DNA from: Nocardioidaceae bacterium | Lineage (GTDB): Bacteria > Actinomycetota > Actinomycetes > Propionibacteriales > Nocardioidaceae | Assembly: GCA_029266455.1 (NCBI GenBank) | Contig: JAQSWV010000027.1 | Span: 1-55,734 of the forward strand | Length of the DNA: 55,734 bases | Direction: 5' to 3' | In this document: piece by piece, positions 44,896 through 55,620 of the stretch | Layout of the letters: every line of letters starts with the position of its first letter | Position numbering within the stretch: the stretch's first letter is position 1 | Notes under the pieces: generated by a model | Database searches by the model: none | What the model was told of the DNA's origin: nothing | Seen by the model: the letters and a program-made list of their open reading frames with translations, nothing else | Position numbers and translations under genes: made by a program

Positions 44896-45030
44896 ATCCG
44901 CGACCTGTGCAGGCCGCACCCCACCCCCCTCCCCCCGCGACGATCCGCGACTTGTGCAGGCCCCCACCCCACCCTCACGCCGATCCGCGACCTGTGCAGA
45001 CCCCACCCCACCCTCACGCCGATCCGCGAC
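44896..45030 (+). repeat. Cluster of dispersed 19-bp repeats, plus orientation
   Basis: Copies of gatccgcgacctgtgcagg or close variants at 44896-44914, 44942-44960 and 44982-45000, plus a partial copy at 45021-45030 that runs straight into the VOC gene remnant. The spacers are Cys/Pro-type GC-rich (ccccacccca) and resemble each other, so this is not a CRISPR. Confidence 0.85.
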
Positions 45031-45354
45031 GCAGCCCTGAAGTTCTGGGAGGAGGTGGCCGGCCGCATCGCCGAGCCGGAGGCCGATGAGCCCTACGCGT
45101 CTCTAGGCCGGTTACCCAGCATGGCGCTGGCTCTGCAGCGGACGGGAGCAGGGACCCCGCCGCGCGTGCACCTCGACGTGGAAACCGACGACGTGCCTGC
45201 CGAAGTCGACCGCCTCGTCGGGCTAGGCGCCACCGTGACGTTGCGGTTTGACGACTACGTCGTTCTCGCCGACCCAGCAGGTCATCCGTTCTGCGTGGTG
45301 CCGGTGCAAACAGGACCTGACTTCGACGCAGCCGCGCATTCGTGGGATTCATGA
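45028..45354 (+). pseudogene. VOC/glyoxalase-like gene, 5' end lost to the repeat cluster
   Basis: The 108 codons match the glyoxalase-6 VOC group: DAALKFWEEVAGRIAEPE, then RVHLDVETDDVPAEVDRLV, VLADPAGHPFCVVPVQTG. The first 15 to 20 residues of the domain, including the first metal ligand strand, are absent; the frame enters from the partial repeat at 45021 and no start codon lies where one is needed. The gene therefore seems truncated by the repeat cluster. An internal ATG at 45121 would yield only a fragment. Confidence 0.78.
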
Positions 45355-45375
45355 GCCCATTAGCTACTGCGCCCG

Positions 45376-45505
45376 CCTGCACAACTCGCGGATCGACGCA
45401 AGGGTTGGGGGCACCCCTCGCCTGCACAACTCGCGGATCGACGCAAACCAGGATGGGACGCCGCGCGCCAGCCCCTGACGCCCCCGCCTGCACAACTCGC
45501 GGATC
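45376..45505 (-). repeat. Cluster of dispersed 19-bp repeats, minus orientation
   Basis: Three identical copies of cctgcacaactcgcggatc, each followed by gacgc, at 45376-45394, 45421-45439 and 45487-45505. They are the reverse complement of the copies at 1655 and 3255 (gatccgcgagttgtgcagg). With the plus-oriented cluster they bracket the VOC remnant as inverted arrays. Confidence 0.9.
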
Positions 45506-45541
45506 GACGCCAAGGGGTGGGGCGGGGCGGCCCCGCGGCCG

Positions 45542-46996
45542 TCAGGCGGAGGTGGGGGCGGGCGCGCCGACAGTGGGCATGCCCAGGCCGACGGTTGCGG
45601 ACGTTGCCGGGGCGCGGGTGCGAGCCTCCCACGCGTCGCCGGAACGGGTCCGCCGCACTGCGAGCACGGGCGCGTCGCTGACCAGGTGATGCGGCGCCGC
45701 GTACGTCACCTCGACCTCGACCACGTCACCCGGCCGCACGACCGTGTTGGCCGGAGGTGCGAAGTGCACGAGCCGGTTATCCGGGGCCCGGCCGCTGAGC
45801 CGCGACGTGGAGCCGTCCTTGCGCCCCTCGCCCTCCGCGACCATCAGCTCGAGCCGCCGCCCCACCTGGGCCCGGCTCTCGGCCCAGCTGATGTCGTCCT
45901 GCAGCTCGACCAGCCGCTCGTAACGCTCCTGCACCACGGCCTTGGGCACCTGCCCGGACATGCCGGCTGCGGGCGTACCGGCCCGTACCGAGTACTGGAA
46001 GGTGAACGCGCTCGCGAACCGCGCCCGCCGCACGACGTCCAGCGTCTGGGTGAAGTCGTCCTCCGTCTCGTCCGGGAAGCCCACGATGATGTCGGTGGTG
46101 ATGGCGGCATCGGGAATCGCGGCGCGCACCCGGTCGATGATGCCGAGGTACCTCTCGCGCCGGTACGACCGGCGCATCCGCCTGAGCACGTCGTCAGAAC
46201 CGGACTGCAGCGGCATGTGGAGGCTGGGCATCACGTTCGGGGTCTCGGCCATCGCGGCTATCACGTCGTCGGTGAAGTCGCGCGGGTGCGGGCTGGTGAA
46301 CCGCACCCGCTCGAGTCCGTCGACCTCACCGCACGCCCGCAGGAGCCTGCCGAAGGCCAGGCGGTCGCCGAACTCGACGCCGTAGGAGTTGACGTTCTGG
46401 CCGAGCAGGGTGATCTCGCTGACCCCCTCCGCGACCAGTGCGCGAACCTCGGCGAGCACATCGCCCGGCCGGCGATCCTTCTCCGTGCCGCGAAGGCTGG
46501 GCACGATGCAGAACGTGCAGGTGTTGTTGCAGCCCACACTGATCGACACCCACGCCGCGTATGCCGACTCCCGACGGGTGGGCAGCGTCGAGGGGAAGAC
46601 GCTGAGCGACTCCTCGATCTCGACCTGCGCCTGCTCCTGCACCCGCGCCCGGTCGAGCAGCGCGGGCAGTGAGCCGATGTTGTGGGTACCGAACACGACG
46701 TCGACCCACGGCGCGCGTCGGGTGATCTCGCCGCGGTCCTTCTGTGCCAGGCAGCCGCCGACCGCGATCTGCATGCCGGGACGCTTCGCCTTGACCGGCG
46801 CCAGGTGGCCGAGGTTGCCGTACAGCCGGTTGTCGGCGTTCTCGCGCACGGCGCAGGTGTTGAACACGACGACATCGGGCTCCTCGCCCCGGCCGGCGCG
46901 CGCGTAGCCCGCCTCCTCCAGCAGCCCGGACAGGCGCTCGGAGTCGTGGACGTTCATCTGGCACCCGTAGGTGCGGACCTCGTACGTGCGGCTCAT
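45542..46996 (-). CDS. miaB: tRNA-2-methylthio-N6-dimethylallyladenosine synthase MiaB
   Basis: A 484-residue radical-SAM methylthiotransferase from the ATG at 46996. The N-terminal domain has three Cys for the second cluster ([31 protein letters not shown]), and the radical-SAM motif is [13 protein letters not shown]-terminal TRAM domain follows ([15 protein letters not shown] region). It modifies i6A37 to ms2i6A37, after MiaA. A Pro/Ala-rich tail ends near the repeat cluster. Confidence 0.96.
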   Translation of the reverse strand: MSRTYEVRTYGCQMNVHDSERLSGLLEEAGYARAGRGEEPDVVVFNTCAVRENADNRLYGNLGHLAPVKAKRPGMQIAVGGCLAQKDRGEITRRAPWVDVVFGTHNIGSLPALLDRARVQEQAQVEIEESLSVFPSTLPTRRESAYAAWVSISVGCNNTCTFCIVPSLRGTEKDRRPGDVLAEVRALVAEGVSEITLLGQNVNSYGVEFGDRLAFGRLLRACGEVDGLERVRFTSPHPRDFTDDVIAAMAETPNVMPSLHMPLQSGSDDVLRRMRRSYRRERYLGIIDRVRAAIPDAAITTDIIVGFPDETEDDFTQTLDVVRRARFASAFTFQYSVRAGTPAAGMSGQVPKAVVQERYERLVELQDDISWAESRAQVGRRLELMVAEGEGRKDGSTSRLSGRAPDNRLVHFAPPANTVVRPGDVVEVEVTYAAPHHLVSDAPVLAVRRTRSGDAWEARTRAPATSATVGLGMPTVGAPAPTSA

Positions 46997-47094
46997 GACG
47001 GCACCAGAGTACGCAGCGGCTGATTCTCGGACGTTATCGTCCCGATACCTCGACATGCCCAGACGGGCCCCGAGTCTCGGTAGTGTCCGAGTGC

Positions 47095-47838
47095 ATGACG
47101 GGGCAGCCCACCGTGGAGATGCGCGGGGTCAACAAGTACTTCGGTGACCTCCACGTGCTGCGCGACATCGACCTCACCGTCGGCACAGGTGAGGTCGTGG
47201 TGGTCATCGGCCCCTCAGGGTCCGGCAAGTCCACACTCTGCCGGGCGATCAACCGCCTCGAGCCGATCGACTCGGGTGAGATCCTCATCCGCGGTGAGCC
47301 GCTGCCGGCCGAGGGCAAGGCGCTCGCCAGGCTGCGCGCCGATGTCGGGATGGTCTTCCAGGCGTTCAACCTGTTCGCCCACAAGTCAGTGCTGGAGAAC
47401 GTGACCCTGGGCCCGGTCAAGGTCCGGGGCAAGAAGTCCTCCGACGCCGACAAGCGCGGACGCGAGCTGCTGGACCGTGTCGGGGTCGGCGACCAGGCCG
47501 CGAAGTACCCTGCGCAGCTCTCGGGCGGCCAGCAGCAGCGGGTCGCCATCGCACGCGCGCTGGCCATGGAGCCCACCGTGATGCTCTTCGACGAGCCGAC
47601 GTCCGCACTGGACCCCGAGATGATCAAGGAGGTGCTGGACGTCATGGTCGACCTGGCGGGCAGTGGCATGACGATGGTCGTCGTCACCCATGAGATGGGG
47701 TTTGCCCGCAAGGCGGCCGAACGGGTCGTGTTCATGTCGGACGGTGCCATCGCGGAAGAGGCAACCCCGGATGACTTCTTCGACCACCCGCAATCCGACC
47801 GTGCCAGAGACTTTCTCAGCAAGGTTCTCGAACACTGA
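47095..47838 (+). CDS. gluA: Glutamate/polar amino acid ABC importer, ATP-binding protein
   Basis: A 247-residue ATPase of the polar amino acid group: Walker [11 protein letters not shown]-loop [17 protein letters not shown], signature LSGGQQQR, Walker [15 protein letters not shown] and H-loop THEMGF. I chose the ATG at 47095; a GTG at 47083 is in frame. It is the first gene of a four-gene glu operon with binding protein and two permeases. Confidence 0.94.
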   Translation: MTGQPTVEMRGVNKYFGDLHVLRDIDLTVGTGEVVVVIGPSGSGKSTLCRAINRLEPIDSGEILIRGEPLPAEGKALARLRADVGMVFQAFNLFAHKSVLENVTLGPVKVRGKKSSDADKRGRELLDRVGVGDQAAKYPAQLSGGQQQRVAIARALAMEPTVMLFDEPTSALDPEMIKEVLDVMVDLAGSGMTMVVVTHEMGFARKAAERVVFMSDGAIAEEATPDDFFDHPQSDRARDFLSKVLEH

Positions 47839-47860
47839 CTTCTCTGCGAGGGGATTCACC

Positions 47861-48748
47861 ATGAGACTTTCCCGAACGACACGCCTTGCCGCAGCCTTCC
47901 TGCTGGCCGGCACACTCGCGTCCTGCGGCGACGCCGGCAGCGACGAGACCGAGGGAGCCGATGTCGAGGTCGCCGAAGACACCGACTTCCCCCAGGGCTC
48001 CACCATGGCTGAGCTGTCCAATGCCGGCGAGATCACGATCGGGGTCAAGTACGACCAGCCCGGCATCGGCTTCAAGAGCGCGGCGTCCGACGTGCCCGAG
48101 GGCTTCGACATCGAGATGGCGAAGTATGTCGCCGGGGCGCTGGGCATCCCGGAGGACGGCATCACCTGGGAGGAGACCATCACCGACAACCGTGAGCCGT
48201 ACCTGATGCAGGGCGTGGTCGATCTCGTCGCGGCCTCGTACTCGATCACCCCCGAGCGACAGAAGGTAGTCGGCCAGGCCGGCCCGTACTTCGTGACCGG
48301 CCAGCAACTGCTCGTCAGGAAGGACAACGACACCATCGAGGGGCCCGAAGACGTGCAGGGCAAGGAGATCTGCTCGGTCACCGGTTCCACATCGATCGAC
48401 ACCATCGAGAAGGAGTACGGAGCCAAGGCCCGCGGCTTCTCGACGTACTCCGAGTGCGTCGAGCAGGTGCTGAACGGGTCGTTCGACGCCATGACGACCG
48501 ACGGGACGATCCTGCTGGGCTACGCCGCCGAGAACCCGGACGAGCTGGAGGTCGTGGGGCCCGAGTTCTCCGAGGAGAACATCGGCTTCGGCTACCCGGA
48601 CCCCGATGACACCGAGATGTGCGAGTTCCTCAGCGACACCATTCAGGAGTCTTACGCCGACGGCAGCTGGGAGAAGGCCTTCAACGCCACCCTCGGTCAG
48701 GCAGGCGTGGAGGCGCCGGAGCCACCCAAGGTCCAGCCCTGCAAGTGA
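47861..48748 (+). CDS. gluB: Glutamate-type ABC importer, substrate-binding lipoprotein
   Basis: A 295-residue lipoprotein with a Sec signal peptide and lipobox LASC (Cys22). The solute-binding domain (SBP_bac_3) begins SNAGEITIGVKYDQPG and includes GFDIEMAKYVAGAL and CSVTGSTSIDTI. It likely binds glutamate or a related acidic amino acid. The gene lies between the ATPase and the first permease. Confidence 0.94.
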   Translation: MRLSRTTRLAAAFLLAGTLASCGDAGSDETEGADVEVAEDTDFPQGSTMAELSNAGEITIGVKYDQPGIGFKSAASDVPEGFDIEMAKYVAGALGIPEDGITWEETITDNREPYLMQGVVDLVAASYSITPERQKVVGQAGPYFVTGQQLLVRKDNDTIEGPEDVQGKEICSVTGSTSIDTIEKEYGAKARGFSTYSECVEQVLNGSFDAMTTDGTILLGYAAENPDELEVVGPEFSEENIGFGYPDPDDTEMCEFLSDTIQESYADGSWEKAFNATLGQAGVEAPEPPKVQPCK

Positions 48749-48847
48749 CGGCCCAGCTGGACCACTGAGCGCACCGGTCGGGCGTTGGTGACCTCGGGGC
48801 CACCATGAGTCCGACGGTGCTCGGCCCGAACGGAGCGGCCCGACCCG

Positions 48848-49495
48848 ATGGACGTGCTGTGGGACAACCGCCAGCTGCTGCTCGAGGCGTTCGGGCTGAC
48901 CTTGAGTCTGCTGGTCATGTCCGGCGCGATCTCCCTCGTGGCCGGAACCGTGCTCGGATCGTTCAGGGTCTCGGCCGTTCCGGCGCTGCGCGCCGTGGGC
49001 ACCGCCTACGTCACCGTCTTCCGCAACACGCCGTTGCTCGTCGTGTTCTTGCTGGTCTACTACGGACTACCCGAGCTCGACGTGCATCTGCCGGTGTTCT
49101 GGCGCGCGACGACGGCACTGTCGCTGTACACCTCCGCGTTCATCTGTGAGGCGGTACGTTCCGGGGTCAACGCGGTGGACCCGGGACAGGCAGAGGCCGC
49201 TCGCTCCATCGGGATGGGGTTCGCGCAGGCCCTCCGGATCGTGGTGCTACCGCAGGCCTTTCGGGCGGTCATCCCCCCGGTCGCCAGTGTGCTGATCGCG
49301 CTGACCAAGAACACGTCGCTCGTCGCCGGGTTCGGCATCGCCGACGCCACCTTCCGCATGCGGGGGCTGATCAACAACAACACCAGTGACGCCTACTACA
49401 TCTTCGGCGGGATCGCCCTCGGCTACGTGCTCATCGTGGCCGTGATCTCGTTGGCGGCCCAGGGCCTGGAGCGCTCGGTGGCGGCGGCGCGATGA
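48848..49495 (+). CDS. gluC: Glutamate-type ABC importer, permease 1
   Basis: A 215-residue His/Glu/Gln/Arg-family permease with about five helices. It has the EAA loop EAARSIGMGFAQALRIVVLPQA, which docks the ATPase. The stop overlaps the next start by four bases (ATGA). There is a 99-base gap after gluB with no obvious structure. Confidence 0.93.
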   Translation: MDVLWDNRQLLLEAFGLTLSLLVMSGAISLVAGTVLGSFRVSAVPALRAVGTAYVTVFRNTPLLVVFLLVYYGLPELDVHLPVFWRATTALSLYTSAFICEAVRSGVNAVDPGQAEAARSIGMGFAQALRIVVLPQAFRAVIPPVASVLIALTKNTSLVAGFGIADATFRMRGLINNNTSDAYYIFGGIALGYVLIVAVISLAAQGLERSVAAAR

Positions 49496-50322
49496 GCAGC
49501 GTCCTGTTCGACGTCCCTGGCCCGAGGGCGCGGCGGCGACAGCGCAACGCCAGTGCGCTCACGGTGCTCGTGTTGCTCATGATGGCGGCCGGGGTCGCGT
49601 GGAAGCTGCAGGTGGAGGGTCAGTTCGCGGCGGAGAAGTGGGAGGTGTTCGTCACGCCCGCGTACGTGCAGGCCCTGATGGAAGGGGCCCTGGCCACGAT
49701 CCGTACCGCCGCGGTGGCCATCGTGTTGTCGATCATCTTCGGCGCAGTCTTCGCGGTTGGCCGGCTGTCTCCCCGGTTCTGGCTGCGCTGGCCCAGCACG
49801 CTCGTCGTCGAGTTCTTCCGGGCCGTGCCGCTGTTGATGCTGATCCTTGCCATCTACCTGGTCTACAACGAGGCGCTCGGGAAGTTCTGGTCCCTGGTAC
49901 TGGGCCTGGTGCTCTACAACGGCTCCGTGCTCGCCGAGGTCTTCCGCGCCGGCATGCTCGCCGTCCCCAGCGGCCAGAGCGAGGCGGCGTACGGGATCGG
50001 CCTGCGGCGCGGTCAGGTCATGCGCATCGTGCTGCTGCCACAGGCGGTACGGATCATGCTGCCGGCGATCATCAGTCAGAGCGTGGTGGCGCTGAAGGAC
50101 ACGTCGCTGGGTTACGTGATCCCCTACGCGGAGCTGACCGTCACGGGTCGTCAGATCTCCATCGAGTTCCACAACAGCCTGGCTGTTGCTCTGGTGCTGG
50201 CGGCCATGTTCATCGTGGTGAACTACGGCCTGTCCCGGCTGGCGGTGTGGTTGGAGGGGCGGATGAGCCGCAACACCACGGGCGCGCCCACCGCCGACGC
50301 CGCGGACACAAGCGGCGCCTGA
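49492..50322 (+). CDS. gluD: Glutamate-type ABC importer, permease 2
   Basis: A 276-residue permease that pairs with gluC. EAA loop: EAAYGIGLRRGQVMRIVLLPQA. A basic N-terminus precedes the first helix, and the last 20 residues are a polar tail. The stop lies inside a hairpin shared with the convergent rny gene. Confidence 0.93.
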   Translation: MSSVLFDVPGPRARRRQRNASALTVLVLLMMAAGVAWKLQVEGQFAAEKWEVFVTPAYVQALMEGALATIRTAAVAIVLSIIFGAVFAVGRLSPRFWLRWPSTLVVEFFRAVPLLMLILAIYLVYNEALGKFWSLVLGLVLYNGSVLAEVFRAGMLAVPSGQSEAAYGIGLRRGQVMRIVLLPQAVRIMLPAIISQSVVALKDTSLGYVIPYAELTVTGRQISIEFHNSLAVALVLAAMFIVVNYGLSRLAVWLEGRMSRNTTGAPTADAADTSGA

Positions 50323-50343
50323 CCGCACGCGCCCCGTGCGGTC
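50321..50343. terminator. Bidirectional hairpin between gluD and rny
   Basis: A perfect 9-bp stem (gaccgcacg at 50321-50329 with cgtgcggtc at 50335-50343), loop of five bases, overlapping the gluD stop and facing the convergent rny stop at 50380. It likely terminates the glu operon and possibly rny. Confidence 0.6.
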
Positions 50344-50379
50344 CCCCGAGTACGAGCCGGCGCCGGCGAGACAGGACCG

Positions 50380-51897
50380 CTACCGCGCGACCTCGGTGGT
50401 GCGCGACTCACGGATGACCGTGACCTTGATCTGGCCGGGATAGGTGAGCTCCTGCTCCACCTGCTTGGCGATGTCGCGGGCCAGGACCTGCGCCTGGATG
50501 TCGTCCACCTCGTGCGGCAGCACCATCACCCGCACCTCGCGACCGGCCTGCATGGCGAAGACCCGGTGCACCCCCGGCCGGGAGCGGGCGATGCCCTCCA
50601 GCGACTCCAGCCGCTGCACGTACGCCTCCAGCGACTCGCGCCGGGCACCCGGACGGCTGCCGCTGATGGCGTCGGCGGCCTGTACGAGCACCGCCTCCAC
50701 CGTGCGTGGCTCGATCTCGTTGTGATGCGCCTCGATGGCGTGCACGACGTCGTCTGCCTCACCGTGACGGCGGGCCAGCTCGGCCCCGACCAGCGCGTGG
50801 CTCTGCGAGGACTGATGGGTCAGCGCCTTGCCGATGTCGTGGAGCAGACCGGCCCGGGCACAGACCGTCGGGTCGAGGCCGATCTCGGCGGCCATCAATG
50901 CGGCCAGGGAGGCCGACTCCTTGAGATGGGCGAGGACGTTCTGCCCGTAGGAGGTGCGGTACCGCAGCTGGCCGAGCACGGAGATCAGCTCGGGGTCGAG
51001 ATCGGTGATGCCCAGCTGGGTGACGGCGTCCTGTCCGGCCCGAATGCACAGCCGCTCGACCTCGGCGACGTTGCGCTCATGCACCTCCTCGATCCGGCTG
51101 GGGTGGATCCGCCCGTCGGCCACCAGCTCCTTCAGGGCGAGTCGGGCCACCTCGCGGCGCACCGGGTCGAAGCAGGAGAGCAGGACCGTCTCGGGAGTGT
51201 CGTCGATGATGAGGTTGACCCCGGTCACCTGCTCGAAGGCCCGGACGTTGCGCCCCTCGCGGCCGATGATGCGGCCCTTCATCTCGTCGCTCGGCAGGCT
51301 CAGCGCGGTGACCGTCGCGTCGGCGGTCTGCGCTGCCGCCAGCCGCTGGATGGCCGTCGTCAGGATCTCGCGAGCCCTGGCCTCGGCCTCCTCCTTGGCG
51401 GTCCGCTCGATCTCGCGGACGGTACGCGCCGCAGACAGCTTCGCCTCGTGCTCGAGCCGGGCCAGCAGCTGTTCGCGCGCCTCGTCGGCGGACAGCCCGG
51501 CGATGCGCGCCAGCGTGGTACGCCGCTCGGCGTCGAGGTGGGCCAGGTCCGAACGGCGGCGATCGAGCTCCTCGTCGTGCTCCGACAGCTCGGCGGCACG
51601 CTCCTCGAGCTGCCGGGTCTCGGAGTCGAGGCGGGACTCCCGCTGGGCAAGCCGGAGCTCGCGCCGCTCAAGCTCGTCACCGAGTCGGACCAGCTCGGCC
51701 TCCTTGCGCTCGAGGACCTGCAGCTCCGCCGTCCCGGGCGGCTGCTGCCCGCTCTCGGGCGGCTGGCCGGTCGACACAGTGGGCGGCGCCACCGGTCGGT
51801 CGAGCCGGCGCAGCACCAGCAGCACCGCCGCGACCGCGGCCAGCACGGTGAGCACGGCGAGTGCGCTCAGAACCAGCGCGAGGACCTCCGCATCCAT
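50380..51897 (-). CDS. rny: Ribonuclease Y
   Basis: A 505-residue membrane-anchored endoribonuclease. One N-terminal helix (ALVLSALAVLTVLAAVAAVLL) is followed by a long coiled coil, a KH domain (GRIIGREGRNVRAFEQVTG) and an HD domain with the metal motif LLHDIGKALTHQ. The ATG at 51897 has an aggagg site about eight bases upstream; a TTG two codons earlier is possible. RNase Y initiates mRNA decay. It is downstream of recX, as in other actinobacteria. Confidence 0.96.
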   Translation of the reverse strand: MDAEVLALVLSALAVLTVLAAVAAVLLVLRRLDRPVAPPTVSTGQPPESGQQPPGTAELQVLERKEAELVRLGDELERRELRLAQRESRLDSETRQLEERAAELSEHDEELDRRRSDLAHLDAERRTTLARIAGLSADEAREQLLARLEHEAKLSAARTVREIERTAKEEAEARAREILTTAIQRLAAAQTADATVTALSLPSDEMKGRIIGREGRNVRAFEQVTGVNLIIDDTPETVLLSCFDPVRREVARLALKELVADGRIHPSRIEEVHERNVAEVERLCIRAGQDAVTQLGITDLDPELISVLGQLRYRTSYGQNVLAHLKESASLAALMAAEIGLDPTVCARAGLLHDIGKALTHQSSQSHALVGAELARRHGEADDVVHAIEAHHNEIEPRTVEAVLVQAADAISGSRPGARRESLEAYVQRLESLEGIARSRPGVHRVFAMQAGREVRVMVLPHEVDDIQAQVLARDIAKQVEQELTYPGQIKVTVIRESRTTEVAR

Positions 51898-52068
51898 CGG
51901 CAACCTCCTCGCATCACCGCAGGTCAGCGGCTGGTCCTGAGCGGCACGCTAGGTCGGCCGCCGGGGCGGGTCAAGGAAGGCTGGGCTTCCCCTCCTCCGT
52001 GTCGTTGCGCGTACGGGGGCGGCGACGGGGTCGACGACCGACTCCGGTGGCCGCCGGGGCGCTGGACC

Positions 52069-52674
52069 TCACGGCGTCCCCAGCGGCGCCTCGGCAGGGT
52101 CTTCGGCAGGGTCTTCGGCAGGGTCATCGGCAGGGTCCCCGACGCCGTCCCGGGCACGGCCGTCTGCCGCGCCGTCGACGGACCGGAGCTCGTCGCGCAC
52201 GACGGCGACGGCAAGGCCCGGGGCATAGCCCCTGCGGGCGAGCAGACCCACCAGGCGTCGCTGCGCGACCGCACGCTGCTGCCGCGCCAGGGAGGGCAGC
52301 TTGCGTCGCACCAGCCGGCGCGCAGCCTCGGCCTCGTCGTCGGAGTCGATCGTCTCGAGTGCCTGGCCGGCGGTCTCACGGTCGATCCCCTTGCGGTGCA
52401 GCTCCGCGGCGAGGGCGCGCCGCGCCAGCCCTCGACCACGCTGCCGCGATGCCACCCACGCCTTGGCGAAGGCGGCATCGTCGATGAGCCCCACCTCGGT
52501 GAACCGGTCGAGCACCCGGGCGGCGACGTCGCCAGGAACGTGCCGCTTCGCCAACGCCTGCGCGAGCTCGGCACGGCTGCGGGGCTGGTCGGTGAGACGA
52601 CGCAGCAGGATCTGCCGCGCCACCTCGTCAGGGTTCTCCGGGGCGTCCGCGGGATCGGGCGGCTCGTGGGACAT
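52069..52674 (-). CDS. recX: Recombination regulator RecX
   Basis: A 201-residue RecX from the ATG at 52674, which lies seven bases beyond the recA stop. It has the helical repeats typical of RecX (RSRAELAQALAKRHVPGDV, VGLIDDAAFAKAWVASR, RLVGLLARRGYAPGLAVAVV). The C-terminus is a four-unit Asp-Pro-Ala-Glu repeat (52091-52138) not part of the family. RecX inhibits RecA filament extension. Confidence 0.94.
   Translation of the reverse strand: MSHEPPDPADAPENPDEVARQILLRRLTDQPRSRAELAQALAKRHVPGDVAARVLDRFTEVGLIDDAAFAKAWVASRQRGRGLARRALAAELHRKGIDRETAGQALETIDSDDEAEAARRLVRRKLPSLARQQRAVAQRRLVGLLARRGYAPGLAVAVVRDELRSVDGAADGRARDGVGDPADDPAEDPAEDPAEAPLGTP
52091..52138 (-). repeat. 12-bp tandem repeat at the end of recX (DPAE units)
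   Basis: Four copies of tcggcagggtct (plus strand; the third and fourth differ by one base) encode Asp-Pro-Ala-Asp/Glu units close to the RecX C-terminus. Confidence 0.9.
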
Positions 52675-52681
52675 TGCTGCG

Positions 52682-53725
<1,044 letters not shown>

Positions 53726-53878
53726 CTGCTCCACCTTGTCGCTCGGGTGACCCACGGGGGTGTCCTGTCGTCGTCTCATCTCGTCCCTGACCCTAGGAGC
53801 CGCGACCGACAGTGTCGGCCCGCCACAGGAGCGGCGGTGGATGACGGCCGGGAAGCCAGGCACCTGCCCACAGGTTAG

Positions 53879-53894
53879 GCGAACACGTGTTCGA
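53879..53894 (-). promoter_or_regulatory. SOS box upstream of recA
   Basis: gcgaacacgtgttcga matches the SOS box core GAACnnnnGTTC exactly (first base differs from TCGAAC). It lies 154 bases upstream of recA and directly beside the stop of the membrane protein gene. Confidence 0.82.
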
Positions 53895-53895
53895 C

Positions 53896-54303
53896 CTAGG
53901 CGGCGACACGCCGAGCGCGAACCAGACCGGCGGCGACGACCGCGAGCGCCACGATCGCTGTCCCCACTGCCCAGCTGGCGAGGTACGGGCGGTCGAGCAG
54001 AGTGGGGTTGTCGGGCAGCGCACCGAAGCGGCCGAGGACCGGCACCGCCATCAGGGTCAGCCCGCCCCAGACGACCAGCCCGACCACCATCGGGGCCCGC
54101 CAGGCGGTCGGCACGACCCGGGCCGCCAGCACACCGATGCCGACGACCAGCGGAGCGAGCACGAAGTCGTGCAGCACCACGCCGCCTGCCAGGAAGGCCA
54201 GCAGCGAGGGCCAGTCGGCCCACTCGACCCCACGCAGCGACCAGGCGCCGTACAGGCCAGCGGCCACACCGAGCGCCCCCAGCGTCAGCCGGAGCGCTCT
54301 CAC
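53896..54303 (-). CDS. Small membrane protein coupled to the molybdopterin oxidoreductase
   Basis: A 135-residue protein with about four hydrophobic helices ([83 protein letters not shown]). The GTG start at 54303 overlaps the oxidoreductase stop (GTGA), so the two are coupled and it may be a partner or anchor. I do not recognise a named family. It is the last gene before recA's SOS box. Confidence 0.75.
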   Translation of the reverse strand: MRALRLTLGALGVAAGLYGAWSLRGVEWADWPSLLAFLAGGVVLHDFVLAPLVVGIGVLAARVVPTAWRAPMVVGLVVWGGLTLMAVPVLGRFGALPDNPTLLDRPYLASWAVGTAIVALAVVAAGLVRARRVAA

Positions 54304-55610
54304 GCGCTGACCTCCATGCGGGTGACCCACTTGGTCTGCAGCACGCCAGGCCGGTTCGGAGCGATGAGCCGCGCCGGATACCCGTGGTCGAGGGACAGCG
54401 TCTCGCCGTTGATCTCCAGCGCCAGCAGGGTCTTGTGATCGGCCGCGAAGTTGGACTGCAGCACACTCGTCCCGAAGGCGTAGCGCTGCTGCAGCGACGT
54501 CACGGTCACGGCCGCCCCGTCGCCAGGGTCGGCACCCACCAGGGCGAGCAGGTCGCGTACCCGTACGCCCGTCCAGGTCGCGCCCGCGCTCCAGCCCTCG
54601 ACGCAGGCGATCGGCAGCGACTCCACGTGCTGTGGCATCGCCGCCAGGTCGGACCGGGTCAGCGTCGCTGTCCGCGACCCGTTGACAAGCTCGAGCCGCC
54701 AGCCGGCACCGACCATGTCGGGGCTGACACCGGCCATGGACGCCGTGCGGTTGATAGGCACCCCCTGCGGCCCGGACCCGGTGCGAACCGCGAACACCGA
54801 GACGTCGCGCAGCAGCGGCACGGATGCTCCGGCCGTGGTCAGCGCGGCCAGGCCGGCGGCGAGCCAAGTGCTGCGCAGCAGCGCCCGCCGGGACAGCGGC
54901 GGGCTCCCCGCCGGGCTCCCCGATGGGCTCCCCGCCGGGCTCCCCGCCGGGCTCCCCGCCGGGCTCCCCGCCGAGCTCCCCGCCGGACTCCCCGCCGGAC
55001 TCCCCGCCGGACTCCGCGGCGGAGGATCCGGCCGATCGTCCCGGTCCTCGCCAGCGTCGACCGGTTCGGCGAACGCCCCCCGGATCACCGGCAGCTTCAC
55101 CGCGATGTGCACCAGCAACGCACCGATGGCGACCCACGCGACCGCAAAGTGCACGCTGCGGAAGCTGAACGCCCAGGGGTACCACTGCGCCGAGTTCATC
55201 AGGCCGGTCACCAGCTGGAAGATGCCGGCCGCCACCAGCACGAGGATCGAGATCCGTTCCAGCGCCTGCAGCACGGTGGCACGCGAGGGTCGCAGCAGCA
55301 CCGGGAGGAACAGCCGCGGGTAGACCGACCACAGCTTGACCAGGAGCAGGGGCACGGCGACCGATCCGGCCACGATGTGCAGGCCCTGGGTGACCCGGTA
55401 CAGGTTCACCGGTCTGGTCGGCATCGTGAGCCATGCCGGCGTCGACTGGGCGTAGTGGCTCCATACGCCGGTGACGAACGCGACGCCGAAGCACACGCCC
55501 AGCCAGAGACCGACCCGCGCCGTCACCTGGGGCCCGCGCAGCCGCGACGTGAAGTCGGTGCTCTTCACCGGCAGGGGCAGCTCTGAGGGCAGCTTCCGGG
55601 CGGGCCGCAT
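54300..55610 (-). CDS. Membrane haem-b/molybdopterin fusion oxidoreductase
   Basis: A 436-residue protein. Residues 25-185 form about four helices with His residues in place for b-type haem ([33 protein letters not shown]). A Gly-Ser-Pro-Ala repeat linker (54901-55008) and an [15 protein letters not shown] helix (Tat-like RR) lead to an extracytoplasmic sulfite-oxidase-type Mo domain with the Mo-binding Cys in IACVEGWS. This resembles MsrQ (haem) and MsrP (Mo enzyme) joined in one chain. It likely reduces an S- or N-oxide outside the membrane; the substrate is unknown. Confidence 0.85.
   Translation of the reverse strand: MRPARKLPSELPLPVKSTDFTSRLRGPQVTARVGLWLGVCFGVAFVTGVWSHYAQSTPAWLTMPTRPVNLYRVTQGLHIVAGSVAVPLLLVKLWSVYPRLFLPVLLRPSRATVLQALERISILVLVAAGIFQLVTGLMNSAQWYPWAFSFRSVHFAVAWVAIGALLVHIAVKLPVIRGAFAEPVDAGEDRDDRPDPPPRSPAGSPAGSPAGSSAGSPAGSPAGSPAGSPSGSPAGSPPLSRRALLRSTWLAAGLAALTTAGASVPLLRDVSVFAVRTGSGPQGVPINRTASMAGVSPDMVGAGWRLELVNGSRTATLTRSDLAAMPQHVESLPIACVEGWSAGATWTGVRVRDLLALVGADPGDGAAVTVTSLQQRYAFGTSVLQSNFAADHKTLLALEINGETLSLDHGYPARLIAPNRPGVLQTKWVTRMEVSA
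54901..55008 (-). repeat. 12-bp tandem repeat in the Mo oxidoreductase gene (GSPA units)
   Basis: Nine units of gggctccccgcc (plus strand; third and later units vary by one or two bases) encode Gly-Ser-Pro-Ala units, plus a degenerate tenth. They form the linker between the haem-b and Mo domains. Confidence 0.92.
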
Positions 55611-55620
55611 ATCGCCCCGC

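Noticed and set aside
44896-45505. CRISPR array
   Set aside because: Repeats vary, spacers resemble each other and differ in length, orientations are opposed, and no cas gene is near.
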